Notes: generated by a model from the letters alone, not told the origin. 10,211 nucleotides of DNA from VBAS01 sp964581455 (GCA_964581455.1 CAZOOT010000115.1:1-10211); one strand, 5' to 3'; shown: positions 1 to 8,079, numbered from the stretch's first letter. Translations and numbers: made by a program.

Positions 1-2
1 AT

Positions 3-3000
3 TTTCGTCCGGAACGAAGCCCGATCCATAATATGTCAAAGGCTTTGGCAAAAACATTTAATGCCAGTTCTTCAACAGTAGAAACGGAATTAAGACGTGG
101 ATTTTCTTCGCTGATCGATCTGTATATCAACTCTGATTTTTATATTGATGAAGCAAATGAACGTTGGCAGCAACTGGATGAGCCACAAAAAAAAGACAGG
201 AAAAGAAAAGCAGCCAACCTGATGATCATTGTGGACCAGTTTGAAGAATTTTTTACCAACCCTGAGAATTTTTATAATGAAGCTCCATCACAGGATTCAC
301 AGATCGTGGTGAACCTGGTATTGGAAACTGCCCGGATTGCTATCAAGAGAAATATCCCGGTCTATATCGTTTGCACGATGCGTTCCGATTATATCGGGCA
401 ATGTTCTGCATTCCGCGGACTACCGGAGTATATTGGTTTTTCGCAATTTTTTGTTCCAAGACTAAAACGTAAAGATCTAAAACAGGTAATTGAAGAGCCG
501 GCAATACTGAGTGGAAATCGGATTTCACAAAGGCTCATTGAACGTCTTGTTTATGATATAGCAGAAGGAGTGGATCAATTGCCGATCCTGCAACATGCAC
601 TCAGCCAGATCTGGCTGATGGCCGATCATGGCCGCCAGGAGATGGACCTGATCCATTATGCCATGGTGGGTGGAATGCCGGCAGATGAATTGCCAGATGA
701 AGAACAGGCTCCGTTTCAAGAATGGTTTAAAGGATTGCCTGAAAAAAAACAGAAATATTTTCAGGATACCGGCTTAAACAAAATCATCGAAATTCACGCA
801 AGTGTATTGTATGAAAATGCATGGGAGTACCATAATAAATCCTATCCGGACAGGATTATTACACAGCAGGATGCTAAGCGGATCATTGCTCTCACTTTTA
901 GTTGCCTGACAAAAATTGATAATAGCCGGGCCGTTCGTAACCGGATGACATTGGCTGAACTGACTGGCATCATTAATACTCCCGGGATCAATTCAGAATT
1001 GGTAAGCGAAGTACTGAATATTTACCGGGAGGAGGGAAACTCGTTTATCCGGCCTTTCAAAACAGATGATCCGGCTACTCATACAATAACTGAAAACACG
1101 GTTCTGGATATCACTCACGAAAGCCTGATCCGTAACTGGGATAAATTGAATAAATGGGCCAACCAGGAATTTGAATTTTATACCACATATCTCGATTTCA
1201 GAAAACAAATGGACCGCTGGAAGAACAGCGGGAAGAGCCGGGGCTTTTTACTCCCCATCGGCCCGCTTACCTATTTTGAGAACTGGTACAATAAATGCAA
1301 ACCCAATGTAGGTTGGATAAAACGCTATTCAGAGATCCAGGAAGATCAGACAAAAGCGACTGCTGATGCTGAAAAAATTTTAACCGATATCCGGGAATTT
1401 ATAAAACGTAGTGCCAGTAAAGTTGCCATCACCAGGGCTTTTATGAAATACGGACCCCGGCGTATCGCCAGCTTTGTGGCAGTTGCAGCTATGGTGATCT
1501 TGAGTGGCTTTTACTGGTATGATGCGGAACAGAAGCAAAATGATAAAGTGATTGATAAAGTAAGAGCAGAAACGAGGAAACTGATGAACAGTAACGAAGT
1601 CGGATCCAACATTAAAGCTATTCCTGTTTTAATTGAGGAGCGATATAAACCCGGATCCATGTTGACATATTTATCCGGACTGGGTACTAAAGAAAAGATA
1701 AGCCTGGGAGTTGAAACATTAAAACAGTTATTAATAATTGATAAACACGATACCAGTAAAATTAAATCTGATTTAAAGCAATTGATTAAGGAAAGTTTTA
1801 AAGGATCAGGTGTAAAAGAATTAGATCCATCGTTTTTATTAACCGAGTTAAACAAGTTTAATACTTTATTGGGATACGATAACTATTATAATCCTTCTGC
1901 AGAAACAGAAAATTTACTTCGGGACTTTGTTGATGAAGGTTATGAAGTAGCCACCTTATTTTTCAAATCGAAGGCTTTATACCAGGCAACAATCCCTACA
2001 GAATTAAATTATGCTTTACAGTTTTGGATTACGTTTGGCAATGTAACCAGCCAAAGAATTAAAGAGATTCTTCAGTTGTTTTCACCGTTTGAAGGGGAAG
2101 AAGGACAAAACATATTTAATGTATATTATCCTAAAGGAAGCAATGAGATCAATGGACGCATTCCCAATGATTTTAATGGAGGTCATCACACGCTGGCTTC
2201 CTTATATGCTGCTGAAGGGAATATTGATAAAGTGATTCAATGTTTTGAAACAATAAAGCAAACTGGCCAGAATAATTATTTCACCGGCAGCCTGTTTAAT
2301 AATTATAATCACATCATGGCCATTATTTATCAATATGGTCATCAGGAAAAAATAGGTACAGTAGTGAAATGGCTGGGTTCAAATTACGCTTCCAATACAC
2401 CACTGACTATTTATAGAAACGCCGTGATCCGGGCAGGATATATCAGTCATTTATTCCGGGTGAATGTTGAAAAAGATATTATGCGGTCATACAAGGGTTA
2501 TTTTTTCCCTAATCTCTGCCTGTCAAAACGGGAGGTGTTTAATGCTCTTGCCGATGAATATGAAAAACTGATCAGTGAAATAAAAGTTCCTTCAGATAGA
2601 AACTATAACATGGCTATTCAAAAGAAGAGGAGGGCCATGTTTGACAATAAGTATCAATACGATCGCGGTTTGAAAATTGACTTAGTTTACCAGGAAAACC
2701 TGCTTCAGGAAGCAGTAGCTTATTTCAGGCAGGTGAATAAAGATTCTCTGGAAGCAGCAATACCTGTTACTCTTCCATATTATAGTGATGGGGTCCGCAA
2801 CCGTCAATTCAAACGGAAACATTTATTTATTTATCCGGATTATATGGAGGGTTGGTTCAGCTGGACCTATCATTCTGATCTTTTTTTCAATTTTATTAAT
2901 AAGAATAATCTTTTTGAAGAATTCTATTCTAACCCGGCAGAAATGAGTATGATCCATTTATGGATTGCTAAAGCAAATGAAGAAAAACCGTTTAAAAACG

Positions 3001-3815
3001 GGGGAGAAGCATTTGATAACAATTATCCACTAAGCGATGATGTGCTCAAACGGATTTTAACTTTAGCAGAAACTCATCCACTGGGTAAAAGCCTTGATCA
3101 GAATCTACTCAATCTTATTTTAGCCAACAGGGCATTTGACCAAAACGATTCGCTGTCAGGCATGAAGTATTATAAGCAATTTAATAAAGACAATTTTGCT
3201 GCATCCAGGGATAAGTATGAGTATCTTGAAAAAACATTTTTCCTCAACCAACTCAAAAACCTTTGTGTAAATCTTGCTTTTGTTGGCAGGCATAAGGAAG
3301 CAGTTGAATTGGCAGAGAAATTTGAAAAAGATCATGAAAAGGCCTTTGCCTATATTTTTATGGCCGAGAAGCTTTACATGAAAAAGACAGATCCTTCGGC
3401 ATTTGTTTATCTTGATTCTGTTTTTTCTAAATCTAAAGAGATGGACTTTTCACAATTTAGTTTTGGGGCCAACCAGGCAATTGATTACCGCAACAATCTG
3501 ATCCTGCTCATGTCACGTATCGGGGGCAAACAGCTCAATGCTTTATCAAATAATTTTTATGCTGAAATAATTGAGTCAAACAAGTTTAATGCTGCATTAA
3601 GTAAAGTATATGGGATTGCCGAAGAAGGCAATTTTTACAGGGCAAAAACAGCCATACCTTCTACACTTACAGAAACAGAAGAACTGATTGCCCGTGCATT
3701 TATTATCTGGCAGGCCTGTCAGAAAAAAGAATTGGAAGAAGGAGGATTAAAATGGCCGGCCATGGATAGATGGTTTACACATGATTTTAATTATATATTT
3801 TATTTACCGAATTAA
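3..3815 (+). CDS. nSTAND1-type ATPase with one membrane helix and long C-terminal solenoid-like region (5' partial)
   Basis: The frame is open from base 3 into the family-typical RPE-SP...LA segment that follows the P-loop, so the gene starts upstream. The ATG at 33 is internal, and residues here are counted from it. Seen: Walker B VDQFEEFF (67-74), sensor-like TMRSD (115-119), LPILQHAL (183-190), and the winged-helix signature HESLIRNW (362-369). These are characteristic of the novel STAND NTPase 1 family, ATP-driven switches often fused to proteases, TIR or other effectors. One hydrophobic helix (478-496) is preceded by K/R residues. About 760 residues follow with no catalytic motif recognised; parts look TPR-like, for example around 720-750 and 1085-1140. 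The Walker A and any N-terminal effector are outside the window. The gene overlaps the next one by a single base (TAATG), implying translational coupling. Family assignment is confident; a signalling or anti-phage role is inference. Confidence 0.85.
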   Translation, partial: FRPERSPIHNMSKALAKTFNASSSTVETELRRGFSSLIDLYINSDFYIDEANERWQQLDEPQKKDRKRKAANLMIIVDQFEEFFTNPENFYNEAPSQDSQIVVNLVLETARIAIKRNIPVYIVCTMRSDYIGQCSAFRGLPEYIGFSQFFVPRLKRKDLKQVIEEPAILSGNRISQRLIERLVYDIAEGVDQLPILQHALSQIWLMADHGRQEMDLIHYAMVGGMPADELPDEEQAPFQEWFKGLPEKKQKYFQDTGLNKIIEIHASVLYENAWEYHNKSYPDRIITQQDAKRIIALTFSCLTKIDNSRAVRNRMTLAELTGIINTPGINSELVSEVLNIYREEGNSFIRPFKTDDPATHTITENTVLDITHESLIRNWDKLNKWANQEFEFYTTYLDFRKQMDRWKNSGKSRGFLLPIGPLTYFENWYNKCKPNVGWIKRYSEIQEDQTKATADAEKILTDIREFIKRSASKVAITRAFMKYGPRRIASFVAVAAMVILSGFYWYDAEQKQNDKVIDKVRAETRKLMNSNEVGSNIKAIPVLIEERYKPGSMLTYLSGLGTKEKISLGVETLKQLLIIDKHDTSKIKSDLKQLIKESFKGSGVKELDPSFLLTELNKFNTLLGYDNYYNPSAETENLLRDFVDEGYEVATLFFKSKALYQATIPTELNYALQFWITFGNVTSQRIKEILQLFSPFEGEEGQNIFNVYYPKGSNEINGRIPNDFNGGHHTLASLYAAEGNIDKVIQCFETIKQTGQNNYFTGSLFNNYNHIMAIIYQYGHQEKIGTVVKWLGSNYASNTPLTIYRNAVIRAGYISHLFRVNVEKDIMRSYKGYFFPNLCLSKREVFNALADEYEKLISEIKVPSDRNYNMAIQKKRRAMFDNKYQYDRGLKIDLVYQENLLQEAVAYFRQVNKDSLEAAIPVTLPYYSDGVRNRQFKRKHLFIYPDYMEGWFSWTYHSDLFFNFINKNNLFEEFYSNPAEMSMIHLWIAKANEEKPFKNGGEAFDNNYPLSDDVLKRILTLAETHPLGKSLDQNLLNLILANRAFDQNDSLSGMKYYKQFNKDNFAASRDKYEYLEKTFFLNQLKNLCVNLAFVGRHKEAVELAEKFEKDHEKAFAYIFMAEKLYMKKTDPSAFVYLDSVFSKSKEMDFSQFSFGANQAIDYRNNLILLMSRIGGKQLNALSNNFYAEIIESNKFNAALSKVYGIAEEGNFYRAKTAIPSTLTETEELIARAFIIWQACQKKELEEGGLKWPAMDRWFTHDFNYIFYLPN

Positions 3816-4609
3816 TGAAAAAGTTTAACGCTATATTTTTTATTCTATTCATCCTTTTGGTCATGGGTGCCTTTGCCTCTATGGCGCAGAATAGTTATGG
3901 ATTAATAATAATGGGGGGAGTTGCTTTTATATTTGGGTTACTTTTTATTGCAGAATTCATCACACTATTACAAAATAAAGAAAAAAAGGACCTGTTTAAA
4001 TTGGCTGAGCCGGCATGCCTGGCCATCATTTCATTCATCTTCGGGATGCGTGTTTTTTATATTCATTTTAATAATGTAGAATTTTTGTTCGGCGCTGCTG
4101 CTGTTTTATTGATGTTGGTTTATGTAAGGAAAATGATGATTCGGTATCGGCATTTCCAATCAAAGAACAAAACACTGGCAATGTTGGTACTAATTTTTCA
4201 TTTCAGCATTATTCTTTTTCTGATTTCGCTTGCACTGGTGCCGTTTGCAGCAAAAACAGCAGAATACTCCGGCATCGCCTCCTTTGTATTTTTAGTTTTC
4301 TTTTTAGTTGCCGGATTTTTGAAAAGGGACTTGTTGGCAGAAGGCGAAAAGGTTTCTGCTTTTGCTCTGGTCCAGAAATTTAAAGATCATTCCATCATCA
4401 TTGTTTCATTGATCATCATGTTCTCTTTCTATGTGGGGTTAACCAAAGTCGGTATCCTTCCGGACATTTATTCAGATGAATATCCAAGGGCATATTTTAA
4501 ACTGGTGGATAATGCGACTACAGGAAAAGAAAAAGCGGTTGAAGGAAAATACAAACATGAAGAATTCATGGAGAAGTATGAGGAGTTTATGAAACGAAAC
4601 AGCAAATAA
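3815..4609 (+). CDS. seven-helix integral membrane protein, partner of the STAND ATPase
   Basis: I do not recognise the family. The 264-residue product has seven hydrophobic segments at about 4-24, 28-52, 65-84, 88-105, 119-144, 151-169 and 192-214. The loops at 53-64, 106-118 and 170-190 are rich in K/R. By the positive-inside rule this puts the N-terminus in the cytoplasm and the charged tail of about 50 residues (215-264, rich in K and E) in the periplasm. The first helix could instead be read as a signal peptide, but no clear cleavage or lipobox cysteine was seen. The start ATG shares its A with the stop of the ATPase gene, so reinitiation is likely and the two products are probably made together. 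No enzyme motif is visible. A channel, receptor or membrane anchor role would be guesswork. Confidence 0.8.
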   Translation: MKKFNAIFFILFILLVMGAFASMAQNSYGLIIMGGVAFIFGLLFIAEFITLLQNKEKKDLFKLAEPACLAIISFIFGMRVFYIHFNNVEFLFGAAAVLLMLVYVRKMMIRYRHFQSKNKTLAMLVLIFHFSIILFLISLALVPFAAKTAEYSGIASFVFLVFFLVAGFLKRDLLAEGEKVSAFALVQKFKDHSIIIVSLIIMFSFYVGLTKVGILPDIYSDEYPRAYFKLVDNATTGKEKAVEGKYKHEEFMEKYEEFMKRNSK

Positions 4610-4628
4610 GGTCAGTATTTCAGATTGA

Positions 4629-4656
4629 TCCTGATTTTTTACCAGGAGTTTTTTTT
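4629..4656 (+). terminator. probable weak rho-independent terminator after the STAND/7TM pair
   Basis: TCCTG (4629-4633) and CAGGA (4643-4647) can form a 5-bp stem with a 9-nt loop, followed by G and eight T residues (4649-4656). The stem is short, so termination may be partial. It lies 20 bases after the stop codon and fits the end of the two-gene operon. Confidence 0.5.
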
Positions 4657-4674
4657 AACTTCTTACTATCCCGT

Positions 4675-4694
4675 TTTTAATAGTGTTATTAAAA
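4675..4694. repeat. A/T-only inverted repeat, 8-bp arms, upstream of the KamA-like gene
   Basis: TTTTAATA (4675-4682) and TATTAAAA (4687-4694) are perfect reverse complements around GTGT. This is the first of three adjacent dyads in the leader. Arms made only of A/T are weak as RNA stems and can arise by chance in A/T-rich DNA. Confidence 0.4.
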
Positions 4695-4721
4695 TGTAAT
4701 TAAAAAAATTATTTACATTTT
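4691..4721. repeat. inverted repeat, 9-bp arms, upstream of the KamA-like gene
   Basis: AAAATGTAA (4691-4699) and TTACATTTT (4713-4721) are perfect reverse complements with a 13-nt A/T spacer. The right arm runs into further T residues, so it could be a second weak terminator for the upstream operon or a protein-binding dyad near the -33 region. The sequence does not decide between these. Confidence 0.4.
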
Positions 4722-4722
4722 T

Positions 4723-4741
4723 TAAACTTTATAAAAGTTTA
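4723..4741. promoter_or_regulatory. operator-like palindrome overlapping the -7 element
   Basis: TAAACTTT (4723-4730) and AAAGTTTA (4734-4741) form a perfect dyad with a 3-nt centre. The last two bases are the TA that opens the -7 element at 4740-4747, so a protein bound here would sit in the promoter spacer and occlude RNA polymerase. The repressor is unknown and this reading is inference from position and symmetry. Confidence 0.45.
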
Positions 4742-4747
4742 TCTTTG
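4740..4747 (+). promoter_or_regulatory. Bacteroidota-type -7 promoter element for the KamA/aminotransferase operon
   Basis: TATCTTTG matches the Bacteroidota -7 consensus TAnnTTTG exactly. No convincing -33 TTTG was found at the usual spacing, only a T-run near 4718-4723. Transcription would start near 4753, leaving a leader of about 90 nt before the ATG at 4846. Confidence 0.5.
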
Positions 4748-4802
4748 TCATAATCCTGCGAATAACAAATTGGGACTTCTGATTAGTCTTATTCCCTGAA
4801 GA

Positions 4803-4821
4803 TACAGTCACTATAACTGTA
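4803..4821 (+). repeat. small inverted repeat in the 5' leader of the KamA-like gene
   Basis: TACAGT (4803-4808) and ACTGTA (4816-4821) are perfect reverse complements with a 7-nt spacer, 24 bases before the start codon. It may form a modest hairpin near the ribosome-binding region or be a DNA operator. It has no T-run, so it is not a terminator. Confidence 0.35.
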
Positions 4822-4845
4822 CGTTTAACAAAAAAAATTCTACTA

Positions 4846-6210
4846 ATGATTGCAACTGAAATCAATAAATCTACTGTTTATAAATCTTTTGCCTTACACA
4901 ATTTCAGGCAAATTCCACAGATCACTAAACTTACTGCAGAACAGATAAAAGACATAGAAGTTGTTGGTCATGTACTGCCATTTAAGTCGAATAATTATGT
5001 GGTAGATCAACTGATTAACTGGGATAATGTTCCGGATGATCCGATTTTTACATTGACATTTCCAAGGCGGGATATGTTGAAGTCTGAACATTATAAAAAA
5101 ATGGAAGCCATTCTTGATGCTGGTGGTTCAAAAGACGAAATAAAAAAAGTGGCGAATGAGATCAGGAAGGAATTAAATCCGCATCCTGCCGGCCAGCTGG
5201 AGCATAATGTTCCCATGATTGAAGGACATAAGTTGACCGGTATGCAACATAAATACAGGGAAACAGTTTTATTTTTCCCAAGCCAGGGTCAAACCTGTCA
5301 TGCTTATTGCAGTTTTTGTTTTCGCTGGCCACAGTTTGTAGGAATGGATGAATGGAAATTTGCGATGAAAGAAACGGAGTTACTGGTAAAATATTTCCAG
5401 GAACATACCGAAGCAACAGATCTGTTATTTACCGGTGGCGATCCGATGATCATGAAGAATAAAATATTTTCCAAATACATTGATGCGCTTTTAGAAGCGG
5501 ATATTCCAAACCTTCAAACAATTCGTATCGGTACAAAAGCATTGGGCTACTGGCCTTATAAATTTTTAACAGATGATGATGCAGATGATACACTTAAAAC
5601 TTTTGAAAAAATTGTAAACAGCGGAAAGAATCTGGCGATCATGGCACATTTCAATCACCCGGCTGAGTTATCAACTGAGGCTGTTCAAAAAGCCATTAAA
5701 AAAGTTAGGGCAACGGGAGCACAAATAAGAACCCAATCGCCGCTCATGCGTCATATAAATGCAGATGCAAATGTTTGGGCAGAAATGTGGCGCAAACAGG
5801 TAAACCTGAATTGTATTCCCTATTATATGTTTGTAGCCAGGGATACAGGGGCACAACATTATTTTAAAGTACCATTGGTAGAAGCATGGAATATTTTCAG
5901 GAATGCATATCAGCAGGTGAGTGGTGTCTGCCGCACAGTTCGTGGACCGAGCATGAGTGCCACACCGGGAAAAGTACAGATGCTTGGAGTAAGTGAAGTG
6001 AATGGAAAAAAGATTATGAATTTCCGTTTTTTACAGGGCCGGAATCCGGATTGGGTAGCCCGGCCGTTTTATGCAGAATATGATGAAAATGCTATATGGC
6101 TGGATGAATTGAAGCCGGCATTTGGCGAAGAGAAATTCTTTTTTGAAAATGAGTTAAATAAAAATTTTAATGAGCAAATTGACACAGCAGAGCTTACAAA
6201 CTTCGAATAG
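4846..6210 (+). CDS. KamA-family radical-SAM/PLP aminomutase-like enzyme, probably not lysine-specific
   Basis: The 454-residue protein carries the radical-SAM cluster motif CHAYCSFC (C151, C155, C158, CxxxCxxC), the SAM-binding-type TGGDP (196-200), the family-typical HFNHP (268-272), and TPGK with K376 as likely PLP lysine. The C151-to-K376 distance is close to that in characterised lysine 2,3-aminomutase. That family moves an amino group from the alpha to the beta carbon using 5'-deoxyadenosyl radical and PLP. R160, just after the cysteines, matches the arginine expected to hold the substrate carboxylate. From remembered KamA sequence, the two aspartates that hold lysine's epsilon-amine align here to R332 (D333 next to it) and to A372 or S371. 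The glycine run before the PLP lysine is also shortened to PGK. So the substrate is likely another amino acid. It is cytoplasmic and translated with the overlapping aminotransferase. EpmB is a less likely alternative. Confidence 0.85.
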   Translation: MIATEINKSTVYKSFALHNFRQIPQITKLTAEQIKDIEVVGHVLPFKSNNYVVDQLINWDNVPDDPIFTLTFPRRDMLKSEHYKKMEAILDAGGSKDEIKKVANEIRKELNPHPAGQLEHNVPMIEGHKLTGMQHKYRETVLFFPSQGQTCHAYCSFCFRWPQFVGMDEWKFAMKETELLVKYFQEHTEATDLLFTGGDPMIMKNKIFSKYIDALLEADIPNLQTIRIGTKALGYWPYKFLTDDDADDTLKTFEKIVNSGKNLAIMAHFNHPAELSTEAVQKAIKKVRATGAQIRTQSPLMRHINADANVWAEMWRKQVNLNCIPYYMFVARDTGAQHYFKVPLVEAWNIFRNAYQQVSGVCRTVRGPSMSATPGKVQMLGVSEVNGKKIMNFRFLQGRNPDWVARPFYAEYDENAIWLDELKPAFGEEKFFFENELNKNFNEQIDTAELTNFE

Positions 6211-7510
6211 TGAAAATGGTATATCAAATCCTAAAAAGCATTTATACCTCAACCCGAATATCATCGGGTTAAAGGAATCACCAACTTTAAGGATCAATCA
6301 GCGATGTAAGGAAATTGCAGCTACCGGCAAACATATTTACAAACTTGGGCTTGGCCAATCACCTTTTCCGGTACCTGAACAGGTAGTGAGTGCTTTAAGA
6401 TTGTATGCACCGGAAAAAGATTATTTACCTGTTCAGGGATTAAAAGAACTGAGAAAAGCTGTTTCCCAATTTCACAGGAAAAAAGATGGAGTGGACATTC
6501 TGCCTGAAAATGTAATAATAGGTCCGGGATCCAAAGAATTACTTTTTTTAATTCAAATGATTTTCGACGGAGATGTGATTATTCCCAGCCCGAGTTGGGT
6601 TTCTTATTTACCCCAAGCAAAAATAATCGGAAACAATCTTCATATCCTGCATACAAAACCAGAAAATCAATGGAGATTATTACCCGGGGAATTGGATAAA
6701 TTTTGCCAGGAACATGCAAACCCTCCTTATTTGCTGATACTAAACTATCCGGGAAATCCGGATGGCATCACCTATGGAAAAGAAAATATAAAAGCACTGG
6801 CAGAAATAGCAAGGAAAAATAAAATTTATGTTTTGTCTGATGAGATTTACGGACAATTGCATCATGAAGGAAAACATGTTTCCATAGCAAAATATTATCC
6901 TGAAGGAACCATCATCAGTTCAGGATTATCCAAGTGGTGTGGTGCCGGCGGCTGGAGATTGGGAACCTTTTCATTCCCGCCTGACCTGCACTGGATGCTG
7001 GAAGCGATGAATGCAGTAGCCAGCGAAACCTATACATCTGTTTGTGCCCCCATACAGTATGCAGCCATCCAGGCATTTAATTGCGGTGCAGAAATTGAAA
7101 ATTATTTATGGCATGTAAGAAAAATTCTTTCACAACTTGGAAAAAAAACCGCATCTATTTTAAGAGAAGGTAACATCCTTGTAAATGATCCTACCGGAGG
7201 ATTTTATCTTTTCCTCGATTTTACAAAATTGAAAAGCAAGTTAAACAAGAGAGGTATCAATAATGGTGATGAGTTGTGCGAGAGATTACTGGAAGAATGC
7301 GGGGTGGCAATATTGCCCGGGGTAGATTTCAATAGGCCTGCGGACGAAATTTCTGCCAGGTTATCTTATGTAGATTTTGACGGAGCCAAAGCATTAAGTG
7401 CAAGTTATCGTGTGCCATTACATGAACCGTTGCCGCACGATTTTTTAAAACAATATTGTCCGAATGTAAAAAAGGCTGCACGCCTGATCGTGGAATGGGC
7501 TAATCAGTAA
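6170..7510 (+). CDS. fold-type I PLP-dependent aminotransferase (class I/II)
   Basis: The 446-residue protein shows the aspartate-aminotransferase fold signatures in order: a YLPVQG loop near the N-terminal third, NYPGNP (192-197) with the PLP-contacting asparagine, SDEIY (223-227) with D224 and Y227 for the pyridine ring and phosphate, SGLSK with Schiff-base K255 followed by GGWRLG, and R397 in SARLSY as the likely carboxylate-binding arginine. The catalytic set looks intact. The only sensible start is the ATG at 6170, because the next Met lies far inside the fold. It overlaps the aminomutase-like gene by 41 bases in another frame, so the two are co-translated. The substrate cannot be read from sequence. 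It may supply the amino acid used by the aminomutase or process its beta-amino product. No terminator is visible before the convergent gene 11 bases away. Confidence 0.9.
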   Translation: MSKLTQQSLQTSNSENGISNPKKHLYLNPNIIGLKESPTLRINQRCKEIAATGKHIYKLGLGQSPFPVPEQVVSALRLYAPEKDYLPVQGLKELRKAVSQFHRKKDGVDILPENVIIGPGSKELLFLIQMIFDGDVIIPSPSWVSYLPQAKIIGNNLHILHTKPENQWRLLPGELDKFCQEHANPPYLLILNYPGNPDGITYGKENIKALAEIARKNKIYVLSDEIYGQLHHEGKHVSIAKYYPEGTIISSGLSKWCGAGGWRLGTFSFPPDLHWMLEAMNAVASETYTSVCAPIQYAAIQAFNCGAEIENYLWHVRKILSQLGKKTASILREGNILVNDPTGGFYLFLDFTKLKSKLNKRGINNGDELCERLLEECGVAILPGVDFNRPADEISARLSYVDFDGAKALSASYRVPLHEPLPHDFLKQYCPNVKKAARLIVEWANQ

Positions 7511-7521
7511 CAAAGTCCGTG

Positions 7522-7953
7522 TCAGGTATGGCTGATATAATTTTCCAGGTTATCAATAATAAACTTCTGTTCCTCGATCAGGTATTTCACCAAATCTCCT
7601 ATTGAAATAACACCTATTAATTTTTCATTTTCCAGAACAGGTAAATGACGGATAAATTTTTCAGTCATGATCCGCATGGCATCTTCTATTTTATAATCAG
7701 GAGTAATCGTGATCAGATTTTTGGTCATGATCTCATTCATCCTGGTATCTCTTGAATTTTTTCCCTGTAAAGCGATTTTCCGGGCATAGTCTCTTTCCGT
7801 AAAAATGCCAACGGGTTTATTGTTTTCCAATACCAGTAAGGCACTTATGTTTTTTTCCAACATCACTTCCAACGCAATGTATACACTGGTGTCGGGGCTT
7901 ACAGAATAAATTATTTTACTTTTTGTTTCCAGGATGTTTCTGACTTTTCCCAT
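7522..7953 (-). CDS. stand-alone tandem CBS-domain protein
   Basis: The 143-residue product is almost entirely a Bateman module. CBS1 spans about 8-62 and ends with PVGIFTERD (47-55). CBS2 spans about 72-130, with RHLPVL (102-107) and GVISIGDLVK (114-123). The T/S...D residues at the end of each repeat are those that usually contact the ribose or phosphate of adenine nucleotides, so it probably senses AMP, ATP or a related ligand in the cytoplasm. No enzyme or DNA-binding domain is attached, and length is normal for stand-alone members. It is convergent with the aminotransferase gene (11-base gap) and divergent from nqrA. No functional link to either is evident. A clear -7 element for this gene was not found. 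Confidence 0.9.
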   Translation of the reverse strand: MGKVRNILETKSKIIYSVSPDTSVYIALEVMLEKNISALLVLENNKPVGIFTERDYARKIALQGKNSRDTRMNEIMTKNLITITPDYKIEDAMRIMTEKFIRHLPVLENEKLIGVISIGDLVKYLIEEQKFIIDNLENYISHT

Positions 7954-7984
7954 ATCTGAATTGTTTTATTAACTGAATAAGTGA

Positions 7985-8037
7985 TCAGGATTATCGGACT
8001 CACTAAAATACTGATCTTTCTTTAAAAAAAATCCTGA
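7985..8037. repeat. widely spaced inverted repeat in the CBS/nqrA intergenic region
   Basis: TCAGGATT (7985-7992) and AATCCTGA (8030-8037) are perfect reverse complements separated by 37 bases. It lies closer to the CBS gene start and could be part of its regulatory region. Spacing is wide and chance is possible. Confidence 0.3.
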
Positions 8038-8053
8038 ATTTGGCCGGTTTCCA

Positions 8054-8066
8054 TGTGAATTTCACA
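8054..8066. promoter_or_regulatory. 13-bp palindrome upstream of nqrA, possible operator
   Basis: TGTGAA and TTCACA flank a single central T, giving a perfect 13-bp dyad about 40 bases upstream of the nqrA -7 element. The half-sites resemble Crp/Fnr sites, but the spacing (TGTGA-N3-TCACA) is too short for the usual N6. Confidence 0.35.
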
Positions 8067-8079
8067 GCATCTTGTCTTA

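Noticed and set aside
33..35. ATG at 33 as the true start of the STAND gene
   Set aside because: The frame is open upstream to the window edge and encodes family-conserved residues (RPE-SP), and a STAND ATPase needs a Walker A that is not present downstream.
1511..1855. 114-codon open frame on the minus strand
   Set aside because: It lies entirely antisense to the STAND gene, with no recognisable domain or promoter. It follows from the A/T-rich codons of the sense strand.
3739..3769. AAGGAGG followed by an ATG at 3752, resembling a strong Shine-Dalgarno start
   Set aside because: The frame ends after five codons (TAG 3767-3769) and lies inside the STAND coding sequence. Bacteroidota rarely depend on such sites, so this is coincidence.
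4846..6210. EpmB (elongation factor P lysine aminomutase)
   Set aside because: No epmA or efp neighbour is seen, the protein is longer than EpmB, and the genetic partner is an aminotransferase.
8054..8066. Crp/Fnr-type binding site
   Set aside because: The half-sites look right, but the spacer is 3 bases rather than 6.
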